This document shows, in pieces, positions 1-11,749 of a DNA stretch of 64,000 nt (the first letter of the stretch is position 1; each line of letters begins with the position of its first letter). Origin of the DNA: Spirodela intermedia (taxonomy: Eukaryota; Streptophyta; Magnoliopsida; Alismatales; Araceae). The position numbers and the translations under genes were made by a program. Under the pieces are notes generated by a model. That model had not been told where the DNA came from. It did no database searches and saw only the letters and a list, made by a program, of their open reading frames with translations. The stretch is taken from positions 3,506,035 through 3,570,034 of the forward strand of contig LR746272.1 of the NCBI GenBank assembly GCA_902729315.2, read 5' to 3'.

Positions 1-459
1 AAGGTGACGTTTTTATTGTTTAATGAATTTCACTAAGTTGAAAATTCTTCTTTAATCACACAATAATGAAGATCACATGAATATAGATGTATATTATAAA
101 ATTATTAAAAAAAATTCTTTGTATTTAGTCATCATCATCAAATCAAGTTAGGTTCTTAAAGGTTTTAGCATCCACTAGTCAAGAGCTCCGTCCTCCAGTT
201 CCATTAATTCTTTAGTGTTTTGCATTCTAAATTTCAGGGTTCATCCTCCCTCTCACTGGATTTAAAAGCTCTAGTCAACTTAGAATCTCATCTCAAAATC
301 CTCTAATAAATTTACAGTTCTAAGGGTCAAACTATAGAAGTTCCACCCTTCTCTTCTTAGATTTCAATTTCGAAGTCTAATTTCACAAACATTAAATAGG
401 TAAAACGGAAAAGGTTAATTGAATTAATGAATCTTTCGTTTGCAGGCCTGATAAGAAAG
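1..459. other. AT-rich intergenic DNA, no gene seen
   Basis: No reading frame with codon bias or family resemblance is visible on either strand. The left end of the window cuts this interval, so a gene outside the window cannot be excluded. Confidence 0.5.
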
Positions 460-1135
460 AGGCGTGGCGTATCAATTTTGTCACTTTCTTTCTTTCTCCC
501 TCCATTTCCTTACGATAAGTTATAACAAAGATTGAGATTTGGCGTGGCATAATGGATCAAGATTGTCATTCTCTTCCTCTTTCTTCAACTTCCCCTTCTT
601 TCTCTTTCCTTTCTTTTGCCTCTTTCTTGCAGGCTTGATTGTGATCCTTGAATCGTGGAGGATAAAGATGGTCATTCTCTTCTCTTCTTCTTTCTCCTTC
701 CCTCCCTTCCTATTAGAGGCGAGTGGCATGGATGTGGATGAGATGATTTCTTCTCATTCTCGTCTTCTCCCCTTCATCAATTTCGCACTGGAGGTTCTCG
801 CGTGCGGATGGACTGATTTCTTATCGTTCTCCTCTTCCCTCCTTTTTGGAATTTTATGCTTGAGGTCGTGGTGTGTGGATTGAATGATTTCTTCTCGTTC
901 TCTTCTATATTTTATTGATATTTCCTTTCTTCTTCTCGTCCTTTTCTTCCCTTGCAATTAGAGGACAGGGGCGTGGAGAATGATTGATCTTCCTATTCTT
1001 CCTGTTCTTCCCATGCGATCAAGAATGGTGTTCTTCGTCTCTTTGTTAGGACGATCAAGAGTAGCTGCATAGGTGAAGTGGATTGTCCTTCTTCTTGTTC
1101 TTCTCATCACGTTCTTGTTCTTCCTCTTTCTCACA
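460..1135. repeat. Degenerate pyrimidine-rich tandem array
   Basis: A GT-rich phrase with a GCGTGG- or CGTGG-like core, often leading into GAATGATTTCTTCTC- or GGTCATTCTC-like text and a run of C/T triplets, recurs about eight or nine times at roughly 40-110 bp spacing. Copies start near 462, 541, 653, 720, 800, 868 and 970. Units are diverged and differ in length, so this is an old minisatellite-like array. The open frames through it (for example 539-883 on + and 754-957 on -) are low-complexity Ser/Phe- or Lys/Glu-rich products of the C/T bias and are not called as genes. Confidence 0.55.
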
Positions 1136-1325
1136 ATTCGTTGTCCATGAGATCAGAGAGTACTAGCGGCTGGGCGAGATACTGGTTTTTACATTTTCCC
1201 CTTATTATTGGGCCATACATAAAACGAACAAACCAAGAGTATTTCGTTTCCTTCAGCTCTTGTTTCAAGAAATCCAACATCCTTCTATCTTGGATCAAGA
1301 AATGGATCCAATACATTTAAATAAA

Positions 1326-1414
1326 AGCCCATTAGCCAAATCCAATAGGTTCTTTAAATTCAAGCACATTAGCCTAATCTGTAACTCTTTAATTCCAAGC
1401 ACATTAGCCCCAAT
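1326..1414. repeat. Short tandem repeat, about 36 bp unit, 2.5 copies
   Basis: Units start at 1326, 1363 and 1398 with AGCMCATTAGCC. Each full copy continues into a TCTTTAAATTC- or CTTTAATTCC-like tail, giving 37 bp and 35 bp units. Confidence 0.6.
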
Positions 1415-4400
1415 AATAGATATATTTATTTTCCTTTAACCTGGATTAAATCAAGATAGATTACAAAGGTGTTCCACAATACTATTTGGTAAATAATAAT
1501 TAAATCTAAACACCCCAATTTATACATCTTCTTGGATTATTGTTGAAATAAATACTGTCATGTGTTATGATCGTCATCAAAACACAAATCATCATACCTC
1601 TACCAACCAATGTAGAATTTTCATGCATGCAAACAAGCTTGAAAACTAGGCAAGGAAATCCTCATACAAGAGTCCTCTGGATTTTCATTCTCAAGTACAT
1701 ATCTCATATTTCTAGCTACTAACAAGAGATGACTATATATGCTCCTAAATTTTTCTTTAGTTGTTCACTATTAGTGGACTTTAAACTGTCACTTTGGCCA
1801 ATGTTGCAATGTAATTTATGCTTCCATTTTTATTTTTTTGAAATAATTTACTTTACATTTCATATGAATACTTAAATCCATGTCTGCTTCTTTTTTAAAA
1901 AACTCAAAAAATAATCTTGATAAGCCCCTGCTTCATATATAATGCCATTGGTATGGTTACATTCTCATATATGCTCCAAGAGGATGATACCACATTATTC
2001 AGTGCAAGTCAAAGAAGAATCAAAATCAGACCTTAAATCTTTAAGACACAAGATCTGTAATAAAATCCTTAAGCTAATAAGGAATGATCTGAAAAATCCT
2101 TTAAATGTACATAAATGTGCATAGTTTTCTTCAATGCTACAATAAGTTATCCTTCAGATATACCGAAATTAATTTCATCTCCAAAAAAAATCAGATTAGC
2201 TTAAAAAATAATATAAAACTGAATTGATAATAAAAATGACTTGTCCTTTGAAACTTAGCACGTTATTGATGCGATTTGTGTATGCCTGGTTGAATTTTGG
2301 GCTTGAATGTGTTTTGGGCCTGCTTGGTTAAATTTGGGCTTGACTGTTTTTTGAACCTTCAAAACTTTGTGGTCAATGGCCCCACAATTTTGGGCTTCCT
2401 AAGTCACTAACTTGGCCCTAGTCATTCCTAGGGTAATGTTCTATTACACGATCTCACTGATGTTTTTATTCAGCTTATTTCGTGAAAATCATACCAGAAA
2501 AGATTGATATTTCATTAGACTTCAGATGGTAAAGTTAGACTTTCCCATAAAAAATAAGGATAATAGGATAATTATATTAATTTATTGATTTTGGAGGTTT
2601 GATTTTTTTGTTTCCATGTTTATTCATCTAGATTCCCATTTGTTATAAGATGGGGTGTTCACTGGTATAACTTGTTAGCATTGCCTGAAGTTCGTTTCCA
2701 AAGATCTTCGCATGCCTAGAATTTAAGAAATCGTAGGGATTCTAGTTGAAGACGCACACTTATCCAGGCAGGTGCAGTTCTGAAGTATTTCATTTATATA
2801 TAGAACCTGCTGACAGTTGCTTTAACTAGCGCGTCGTCAGAATAAGGGCTCTCAGTCCATTGTTTCTAATTAAGCCGCTATCACCTTCCACATCTCTCTG
2901 GAACATTTTTCATTTTGTAATATTTGGCACAGGGATACTGTTTATCTACTTGGCAGAATCGTATTTCAGACTGGGGACCTTCAAGAAAATCAGGTTCAGA
3001 TTGAAACGGCCATGTTGAGCTGTCCGTTGAATCGCACACGGAAACGGGGGTTCGAGCAAGCATTAAGTGAAAATCATAATTGTTCGTATGGATCCCAGTC
3101 CCCATCCCAGACCGAGGGAATGACGGATGGCTTTGTCATTCCTAAATGAAAAAAATCAAGCATAATGAGTGAATGGTCATGATGAATCTATGCTATTTAA
3201 AGGCTTGGAATGCTCGAAATGATTGTCCTGGAGAATGATTTAAAATGTGGTAGACGACGAGGGTTGGCCTGTCTGATTCCAAATCCCGCAAATCTCCAAC
3301 TTCCCCGTGAGTTCTGACGGTATATCTTCTGTCCCCATCAATGCTTATTTTCCTTGCGTGAGTCTGCCCGCCTGCTCCGTTTGTCCCCTGCCCGTTTACA
3401 GACATAACCCCCTGAAATTTAATGATTCATCATGTGGCGTAATACCGACGATATATATTTGCGCGTGGTCGCAAACTCCCATCCAATTGCGAAGTTACAT
3501 ATACAAGTCGGAGATTATTATTTACTCATTAGGAAAATTCGTGACACCCACGTTTATAAACATGATGAATCTCGTTATTCTGGTAGGGCGTACAGCTAAT
3601 CATTGAGTACTCACGATTGGAGATTAGTCGTACAGAAGCTTTCAGGTAGAGCTAGGCTGCGTCTATTTCACTTCTTATGTTAAACCAAATTGGCAGTCTA
3701 GACTCAGAGTTCCATAGTGACCAAGGATTTCAACAAGAAGCGACCACGGTCGTCGCAGCTTTTTCTAAGTTTCTCCGAAATCAAATTGGTCCTACCAGGG
3801 CAAATCTCAAACTCATGCCTACATTTCGAATTGTTCCTTGTGGAAAGTTTAGACTCGATTCTCGTTTATTCTATGCCTGTTCCCAACAGTCACCAAATGG
3901 TCAATATCTCACTTTCTTCTGTCCTCGCTGCCCTCTGGCTCTTTCCTTCCTATCTGTCAAATATGCCTACACGTGAAGTTTGTAGGGATCTTGCTTGACT
4001 AGATATGGCCTGAGTGCAGCCCATTAGCATCCTAGTCTCGGCCATTGTTCCAATACTTCTCATTGTACATAATGTGACGTAATTGTCTGGACATTTAGAA
4101 GAAGATCGTGAATGAAACTTCAGCTCACACATTGACTTTCCAAAAACGACTTAATGGATTAAGAGACAAATCTGGATTTCAATATTATGTTCCAACCGAA
4201 TACTAACCAAATGTAGCGTTTTATAAAGTAACTAGTTATAGTTGCGGGGGTTGTCATCATTTTTTTACTTGCACTAATGCAAAATTTGACACCATTTTTG
4301 ACATCGTATACAAACATGTGAAACTTGAAATGACCATAACCTTTGTTGGAAAACAAAACGATCTATTTGTCTGGATTTAACAGATTATAAATATCATGAA

Positions 4401-4438
4401 AAATAATTTTGTTATATGAAAGCTATGGCGTACTTCTT
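1415..4438. other. Intergenic DNA, nothing recognised
   Basis: Mostly AT-rich. The interval 2850-3600 is less AT-rich and carries short open frames on both strands, but none shows a known domain, consistent codon bias or a paired intron structure. The phrase TTGGGCTT recurs at about 2295-2400, as seen in some degraded transposon ends, but no element could be delimited. Confidence 0.4.
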
Positions 4439-4481
4439 TATTTTTGAAAAAGACTATGAAGTCTAGTATTTTTCAAAAATA
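4439..4481. repeat. Short near-perfect inverted repeat
   Basis: Left arm 4439-4456 and right arm 4464-4481 pair over 17 of 18 bases with a 7-nt loop. The outer arms are A/T-rich (TATTTTTGAAAAA). It may be a fragment of a foldback element. No flanking target-site duplication was recognised. Confidence 0.6.
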
Positions 4482-6686
4482 GTCAGCTATTTGTCTTTCA
4501 CTTTTGACACTTCTACTATCATAAAGATATTACATAATATTTTCTGCAAGTATGTTTATATTACTTATCATACAAAAGTAGAAATAAAACTGAAAAAATA
4601 GTTGCCACAATTTTGAGTAATAATGAAATGTATATATGATTAGTTTGTTCAACTCACGAAATTTTACTTGAAACGAATTCGTAACTATATGTAAGAAGAT
4701 GTGATATATGATCGATCAATAATTAACGGAGGTGAAAACATGGAAAATATAGAGATTCTTCAAACTACGAACTCATATCATTGACTTTCACGAGACAATA
4801 TAATATTGAAATCACAACTACGAACTCATTTCGAGAAGAGTCTTTAGCCTTATCTGATACATGCTCTGAAATTTCGCATCTAACAAGGGACTACTGATCG
4901 AAAGGGCAGGACCAGGCACGAATTATAGAGTTGCACGCAAGTTCTATCGAGTCCCCGAGGAAGCCGTCTCATACAAATGCATGATTTTTCGAGTAATGTT
5001 GAAGACGACCGGGAGGGTTTGAAGTACTCTCTCATTCTCGTCTCATGCTTGTCCTCCCCAACTTCATTCTGTTTTCAAAGAACCACGTAGAAACATTGCC
5101 GGCGAAGCCGAGGAGGCCCACTGGCACATGCTTGAGAGAGACAGAGAGAGTGACTTTTTGTCACTAGTGGCAGACTCCCAGCCTGGACTGGTGAGAAGAA
5201 AAGCTATCTGGGTACAAAAGGCTGCATGTATCATCGGCAAAGAAAGAGGGGTGAAAAGCTTGCTTTCTGGCCGTCGCCCGTTTGTCACCCCCATAACCCT
5301 TACTGATCTCTTTCCCATTACACCCTCGCCGATCTAGCATCTCCATTGGACCGACCGCGGCAGGAGCAAAAGAAGTCGTACGGGTGGCAACAGGCTGGCG
5401 GTGGTAGTCACCGGCATGCACGCAAATAGATCACTTGGCCTCCCTCTGAAGCTGGATCCCAATGATTCCCTCTCTTTTCTCGTCAATTAGTTTTCCATTT
5501 AGTCAACGCATCATAATCATAGGTTGATTAATCTTTTCAAAATAATTCAGATCCGATATACGAGGGTATTTCTAGGATCTATCGTTATGTAAGGAGGATA
5601 AGATGAAACGTATCCATCTCTTTATCATCACATCTATGTCGAGTGAGAGAGATTTACATGGGTTAACACGCAAACCGTAAGTAACAACGTAGACAAAGAC
5701 AATATGAGATTGGGTAGTCTTATTCATCGGGCGTTTGACAAGTCTCGATAGGTCCCTGTCTCGCCGGTATTTTCCGGTTCTCGGCAATGACTGTCCATCG
5801 TATAACGTGAGGGAGAATGGAGAGAATACCTATGGCACGCTCCGTGTCGGTCGGACAAGATTCGGGGGAAGCACCTTACTGTAATTCTTACTGTTGTCAA
5901 GTATCTTCTTCAACTGTTCTTTTTCTGTCAAAAATAAGATATAAAACCATATTTCCAGCGGAGTGCGAAGCAGTGGAATGCTAATGTATTCCCAAACTGT
6001 CTTATCTGCCTTTTTCTGCTCTCTCTTCTCTCTAGGCATATAATATAATGATCTGTGTCTGAAACTCGTTCTGCCATCACTCTGCCACGCCTGCGCCCTG
6101 TTTGACTAATTGCGCTCTGTACAGAACTGAACAAGTCAGTAAAAGGTCTGCAGTAGAAAGATAAATCACTGTTTACAATTCGCAACCCAATCACCACCCC
6201 CCCCCATACGTTTCTAGTGCTTATGCAGCTAACCTGAACAAATTCCTGCTATATTTACTCTAGTTCTCTCGCGCTCGGTTTCTTTGGCCACAGTCAACGT
6301 ACATTCTGGTGTGCACAGTGGGACAGCATTAATTTTTGCCCGGGTACTGACCCTTGACCCCCACGAGCCAGCGCTTTCTTTCCCTGGAATCTGCTTGAGG
6401 GCTTTGGTAGAGAAGGGAGAGTGACGCCAAGCGGTTGTATCAGCATTCCGGCCATCCTCCACCTAGTCTCCTCTATCTCTCGTATTCTGTTTTGTTGCTG
6501 TTCTTCTCAATGGTGTATATGGTGCCCCTTACATGAACGGCATAATGTTCAAACCCTGGCAGGAATCCCTCCATTCGGTGTGACCAATCCCTTCGAACCT
6601 TTTCAAAAGAGAGAGGACGGCGTTACCACCGGGAGACTCTCGATTTCTCCCACATCTCCTTCCTCATGGTGCAATGAGATGGTCCC
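4482..6686. other. Upstream region of the EPFL1-like gene
   Basis: AT-rich to about 4900, then nearly balanced composition from 5040 to 6686. The open frames here overlap on both strands without domain similarity. The last few hundred bases should hold the promoter and 5' leader of the EPFL1-like gene, but no convincing TATA box could be fixed by eye. Confidence 0.4.
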
Positions 6687-7279
6687 ATGACCAAGTTTCT
6701 CTTTGCTACAGCTCTGGTCCTGATTCTTCAGAGTCTCGTCCCTGTTGTGAAATCGGCGGACGAATTGCAGGCTTCTACTCATCAGACGATCTCCCGAGCC
6801 TCTTCCCTAAACGGAGTTGCGGTCGCTACTCAGGTGTCTCTCTCTCTATATATATATACACTTAGATGTCTCTATCTCCCTACTTGTTTTCTCGCAGATC
6901 TTATATCTTCATTCCTATTTTCTGTAGAGTCGTCTTTGCTTGTTCGCTGTTCTGTCTGTTTGATAGGATCTTCCCTTCTCTACTTCCTAGGTTTTTCTTG
7001 CTTCTATTATCATCTTCATCTCGGAGGATAAAATGGTTGTTCTCTTTTGCACAGAGCATGCTAATGGAAGACAAAATCCGACTGGGCTCGACGCCCCCGA
7101 GCTGTCACAACCGTTGCAACGAGTGCAACCCCTGCATGGCGGTGCAAGTGCCGACGCTACCGGGCCCGAAAGGGAGACCGCTGGTTCCAATGGACGACGA
7201 GTCGCCCTACAAGAGGTACCCCAACTACAAACCCTTGGGCTGGAAGTGCCGCTGCGGCAATCGCCTCTTCAACCCCTAA
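6687..7279 (+). CDS. EPFL1: EPFL1-like secreted cysteine-rich peptide (two exons)
   Basis: Read as join(6687..6833, 7055..7279), 123 codons plus TAA. Exon 1 encodes a signal peptide (MTKFLFATALVLILQSLVPV, then VKSADE, likely cleaved near residue 23-25) and a short pro-region. The 221-bp intron is phase 0, with donor CAG|GTGTCT and acceptor GCACAG|AGC. Exon 2 encodes the mature domain: LGSTPPSC begins at residue 59, followed by C-x3-C-x2-C-x2-C, a 37-residue loop, and C-x-C ending in RLFNP. The VQVPTLPG and NYKPLGWKC motifs match the EPFL1 branch as I remember it. EPF/EPFL peptides are apoplastic ligands of ERECTA-family receptor kinases and act in stomatal, inflorescence and boundary patterning. 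The ATG is the first in frame before the hydrophobic leader. The family is secure; the EPFL1 subgroup rather than EPFL2 or EPFL3 is inferred from motif memory. Confidence 0.87.
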
Positions 7280-8768
7280 GCTCAGGACTGTGGACGAAGC
7301 GCATCCTCGTTCTCGGAGAAGAAGAGACATGAAAGAGGAATCCATTTCCTTCACCTTCGATCGACCTTGCGGCCCCTTTTTTCGTTTCCTCGAAAGAACC
7401 AATATCAGTGAGATTCTTTTGAAGGAGATAGGGTACGACTCTGTACCGACAGCCGCATTTATTGGAGTTGGAAATTAAGACTGTACAGTGCACATCATGG
7501 GCTTCGCTCCAAAGCTCCTTTTCTCGGGTCGCTTCTTAAATCGACCAAGTCTTTCTTCCACCGCGGTTGTTCTGCTGGTGTTCTGTTTTCTTCCCTCCCT
7601 TTGAGTTTCTAAACCCTTCCTCCCCCTACAGGTGCGAGGCAACCTGTCATCTTCTATTTCCTCCTTTGGAGTATTTCTTACTTGCTAAGCTTCATGACTA
7701 TAGCTTATAGTGGCCGTATCTCGTAAGATCTCCCCCAAGAATCTCCTTCAGATTTAATCTTAGTGTTTGAACATCTTTTTGTCTTTTTCGTTTCTCCAAT
7801 TCATAAATATTCATTATATGAATATAAACTGAAGAAAATTATCTCTTCCCAACATCCCTATTGATTTTCCTTCTTGTTCTAACTCCCAAAGCTCCCAATG
7901 ATTACTTGTCTGGCTAAAGGGGCATGCCTAAACATTCCAAGCCCTCTTCCGTCTCATAAACTCATCACAATTTAAAGAAATTGAAACTCCATATCCATCA
8001 GGTGCATAGTAATAAAATATTTCCAACCTACTCAATAAAGCATAGTATTGACTTTGAGTTTATAGTGTTTGACGTTGACAAAACTCAAACAAAGTAAAAT
8101 GGTCATTTTATGGCATCTTGGCATAATCTATTTTATTTTAATGTCATGTTGTCACTAGTGTTATTTTGGGAAAAGAAGTTGATCTTAGGATTCAACTTAC
8201 TCCATAACACAATTATGACAAGAGAAAATAAACTAAAATATTGAGTGGTATGTCTCTTAAAGTAGCCATTAGGTGGTTTGAAGTGGCTGTTTAAACAACT
8301 ACAAACAATGATAATTTGTCAATTTTTGGGGACAAAATTTGAAGCCATTTTCCAAACTAAAGATAAAGATAGCATTGATAAAATTAGTTTTACTTGGACA
8401 AAGCTTTGTATCCTTCAATAATATCAATGACTTACCTAATATGTCAAAGAGCTAAATGTACCCTCATTCCAAGCCCTCATAATGATGTCCTATTGGAGGC
8501 TTTCTCTCATCATTACTTCTTTAACCATCCTTCATTCTAAGTTATCATCATCTTGCCTAATACAAAGCTACCTCCAGTCAAAGCTTGTGGCAAAGTCTCC
8601 ATAAAGTATCATGTCATAAGTTCTAAAAAAATTTTGTCCATCACTTAAACAAAGGTAATCATAGAATCTTAAATAATGTTCTCCAAAGTGTTCAAGTCAA
8701 CTTCTCAAAGCTATACTAAATCAAGAAATAAAGTCAATTAGTCTACACAACCCACATATGATCTAACA
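7280..8768. other. 3' region of the EPFL1-like gene and AT-rich DNA
   Basis: The first 200-300 bases should hold the 3' UTR. From about 7700 the sequence is AT-rich, with no coding or repeat structure that I recognise. Confidence 0.4.
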
Positions 8769-9222
8769 TGTTAGGTTTAAGGAAGTTAAAGTTGATAATT
8801 AATCATATAAAATTCAGGTTATTTAATATTTATTTTAATAATTAATCATATCAAATAAAAACAAAGTTTCTAGGAACATATTTAAATATACTTATCAAAA
8901 AATCAACATCTAATTGTTTAGATAAAATCTCACATTGGTTGTGATTCAATCAACTTTGACTAATCATATGTCACAGATTTGATATCTAATAGTTGAAATT
9001 TTGGGCTTATAAATAGCCTTATGAAGGGGCTTCCAAATAATGTGTCAATGAAATATTATCTATCTTATTCTTCTAATTCATATATTAACATATATAGGTT
9101 TTTTGCTATAAACTCTTTTATGTCCAAACTTTTATATCAATCATCAGCATCACAAAATATCATATCAATTCAACATTTAGATATCATTGTAAGTGATTAA
9201 TTTTTTTTTTGTTGTATGTTAG
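8769..9222 (+). repeat. LTR-promoter-like fragment
   Basis: It starts with TGTTAGGTTTAAGG, has CTCACATTGG near 8930 and a TATA-like GCTTATAAATAGCC at 9005-9018, followed by TTATGAAGGGGCTTCC. This order (a YCCACATTGG-type box, then TATAAATAG) is common in plant LTR promoters. No partner LTR or target-site duplication was identified, so this is a tentative solo or truncated LTR. Confidence 0.4.
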
Positions 9223-10060
9223 GTTGCACTTAGATCAAGAAAGGGTGGTTGAATTAATTAGATCCTAATTATATGACTTGGGTCAAATATTTCTTACATC
9301 TTTGATCTAGTTTATTCAATCATAAATATTTATAAATTTTAATTCTAAAAAACTATAGGATTTTTGAAGTGATTCTAAAAAATCTATATCTGAAGCTTAT
9401 TACTCAATCAAATCCAGTAAAGAATTATTATTCTCAAAATATACTAGTAACATATCTCAAAATAAAGTAACAATTTCACAATCATAACTGATCTAAATCA
9501 CTTCAAAAAAAATTTGAGCATCGAATAGACAATGAATCATGATCTCAATATGTAAAATCATAACTTCCATGATAAAATATATTTAAAATTGAGAAAATTT
9601 TAGCAGTTCAATAGTATTTATTTGAAATCATGATCTCAATAGTATTTATTGAGAAAATTTTAAAATCATGATCTCAATAGTATTTATTAAGAAAATTTTA
9701 AAATCATGATCTCAATAGTATTTATTTATATTAATAAATTCTGAGCAACAATCTAAGTAGTTCAAATTCAATCAATGAATTTTATATCAACAATATCCAG
9801 AAGTAATGATTTATCATAATGTGTATCAAAATTATCAACATTTATCAATATAGCATCCATACTCATACTTTACCTCTTAATTTTTTTTATTATGAAGTAT
9901 TAATCATTACTTATGATTATGATAGTTTCTATGAATATTGATAGTTTTGACAGCAACATATAAAATACTTTTAATTTTTAAAATCAATGAAATTATATAA
10001 TTCAGTATTAATAAGTTCACATGTATTATTTGAATTCTTATGTATATATTTACCATTATT
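9223..10060 (+). repeat. Repeat family 2, copy A
   Basis: It resembles 13118-14600 in order and wording: a GTTAGGTTGCACTTAGATC-like start and a GGGTGGTTGAATTAATTAG-like phrase, then ACATATCTCAAAATAAAGTA, AAAATCATAACTTCCATGATA, AGTAATGATTTATCA and a block with TATGATAGTTTCTATGAATAT. Copies A and B are direct repeats flanking the minus-strand copia remnant, as LTRs would. Identity looks like about 70-75 percent by eye. Confidence 0.5.
9625..9727. repeat. 38-bp tandem repeat inside repeat copy A
   Basis: Units start at 9625, 9663 and 9701 with AAATCATGATCTCAATAGTA, continuing into TTTATTGAGAAAATTTT. The period is exactly 38 bp, with a further partial copy just upstream at about 9609. Confidence 0.8.
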
Positions 10061-10398
10061 ATTTTGAATTCTTCCCAGATTTAGATTTGATTAACTTCAA
10101 GGTCAAGTATAAAGAATATTTAAGACAGACAATAGAGCACATCGTAATTCACTCGGGTATATTACTTCTAATCATTACTCTCCTCATAATCACCTTACAT
10201 CTACTATCTATCACCCTCAAATAGTGAGGACATAGAACTATCAACACATGTTGGCATTTGCCCACTTTTGAACTATAAGTCTATAGCACATCAAACCTAC
10301 CAAATTAGTTGTGAATCGCCAACCTAGCACCTCTCTCAAGATCTCATTAGTACCATCAGCTAGCTTGAACCCATGAGAAGGTAAAGATCTATATCCAT

Positions 10399-10760
10399 AG
10401 GATTGACCCTCTCTCCTCTCTCTCTCTCTCGATTCTCTATTTCTTTCTCCCTCCCTTTCTCTCTCTTAAAAAAAAAAGAAAAAAAATGAAAAAAAAGAAA
10501 AGAAAAAAAAGAGACAGCCTACTTCTTTTCTCGGAATCACTAGCCCATCATAGACAATTAGTAGAGGGTGAAGGAAAGGGTCTTCAAAAAAAAAAAAAAA
10601 AAAAAAAGTGGGCAACCTACTTCCCTTCCCCTAATCACCAACCTAATACTCCAAAGGGAATTACCCTTGTACACCAAATAATGAGCATTAGTGGAGGGTA
10701 AAAGAAGAGGCCCTCAAGGAGAGAGAAAGAAGAGAGAGAGAATAAGAGAAAAGAAAAGAG
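10399..10760. repeat. Low-complexity CT/A/GA tract with a diverged tandem duplication
   Basis: A CT-rich run (about 10409-10467) passes into A-rich sequence and then two diverged copies of about 120 bp. Each has RRCARCCTACTTC, a TAATCACYAACC- or GAATCACTAGCC-like phrase, and AGTAGAGGGTGAARG. A run of 22 A lies at 10586-10607, and a GA-rich run closes the block near 10716-10760. The lysine-rich frame at 10486-10701 is a product of this composition. Confidence 0.6.
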
Positions 10761-11749
10761 TTAGAAAAAGAGACCAAGTCATTCCTCGTGGGGTGAAAGG
10801 TCTCTTATCTACTTAGAGGAAGTACGACAATTGATGATACTAACAAGATCTTGGCTAGAGGGATTAGACGTGTGCAACACTAGGAAGGCAAGTTCATATT
10901 TGGGCTTATTGTCATGCTCCAGCATAGTTCTATCTTCCTCATTACCTTAACCACTCTTTTCTCACCACTTTATACCATTTTATTTATTTCTTAGAACCAC
11001 TTACTGCAGCAAACTCTTGTCTTGTAGGAACATCTTATGGCGCACAATATGGAGGTCTACACGTCCTACTATTGTTGAATAGATCTTCTAACTTTCATGA
11101 ACTCAAAGGCTCTTTCAGCCCAATGCAAATCAACCGTCTTCTTCAAATATGATGAATGCATTAGAGTCTATCTCCAATATTATCACATCCCCTCTTTAAA
11201 AGAGGTCTTTAATTCTCCATGTCATCCTTGCCCCTTGTGCAAATGAGATCTCACTTATGTAACCTCAGAATGAGGTCAAACTTTTATCACTCAATCAAAT
11301 TTTCTTTCTTTAAAAAAAAAAAGTATAAAGAATATTTATTAATGAATCAATTTCGATCAATAAGGATAATTTAATATTTGAATTCACCTTATGTGTGTTT
11401 GTGATCATTAAAATGTATTAAATATTATAGTTGTCTCCCATTTTGGTGATGACAAAACTATAAGAATACATCGTAAAGATAAAATTATTTTGTTTTCTTA
11501 ATTTTAATACATTATTTGATTTCATATGTAGAAAAGTATTTATATTAGTATGCATATTTAAATTTAAGTTTCTAGCATGTAGTACTACTATTCTGACAAA
11601 TACACATTTCAAATTCAAAACTCAAATTTAAAATAGTAAATGCAAACTTATAATATATATGTTATAATGAGAGTCTAGTGAATTTAAAAATTCACAATCA
11701 TAACTCAGAACATTGGAATAGAAAATATCAACATGTTATTTTTCAGTTT
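10761..11749. other. AT-rich DNA, probably inside the decayed copia element
   Basis: No intact frame is present. Its position between the integrase remnant and repeat copy A suggests decayed polymerase or secondary insertions, but no RT motif could be read. Confidence 0.3.

Noticed and set aside
539-957. Small proteins in the C/T-rich array
   Set aside because: Both strands give low-complexity frames set by the base bias, with no ATG-based start for the plus frame at 539.
6834-7054. Reading through the EPFL1 intron as coding
   Set aside because: The exon 1 frame runs into AT-rich non-family sequence with a stop before the cysteine domain. GT-AG sites in matching phase join the signal peptide to the mature peptide.
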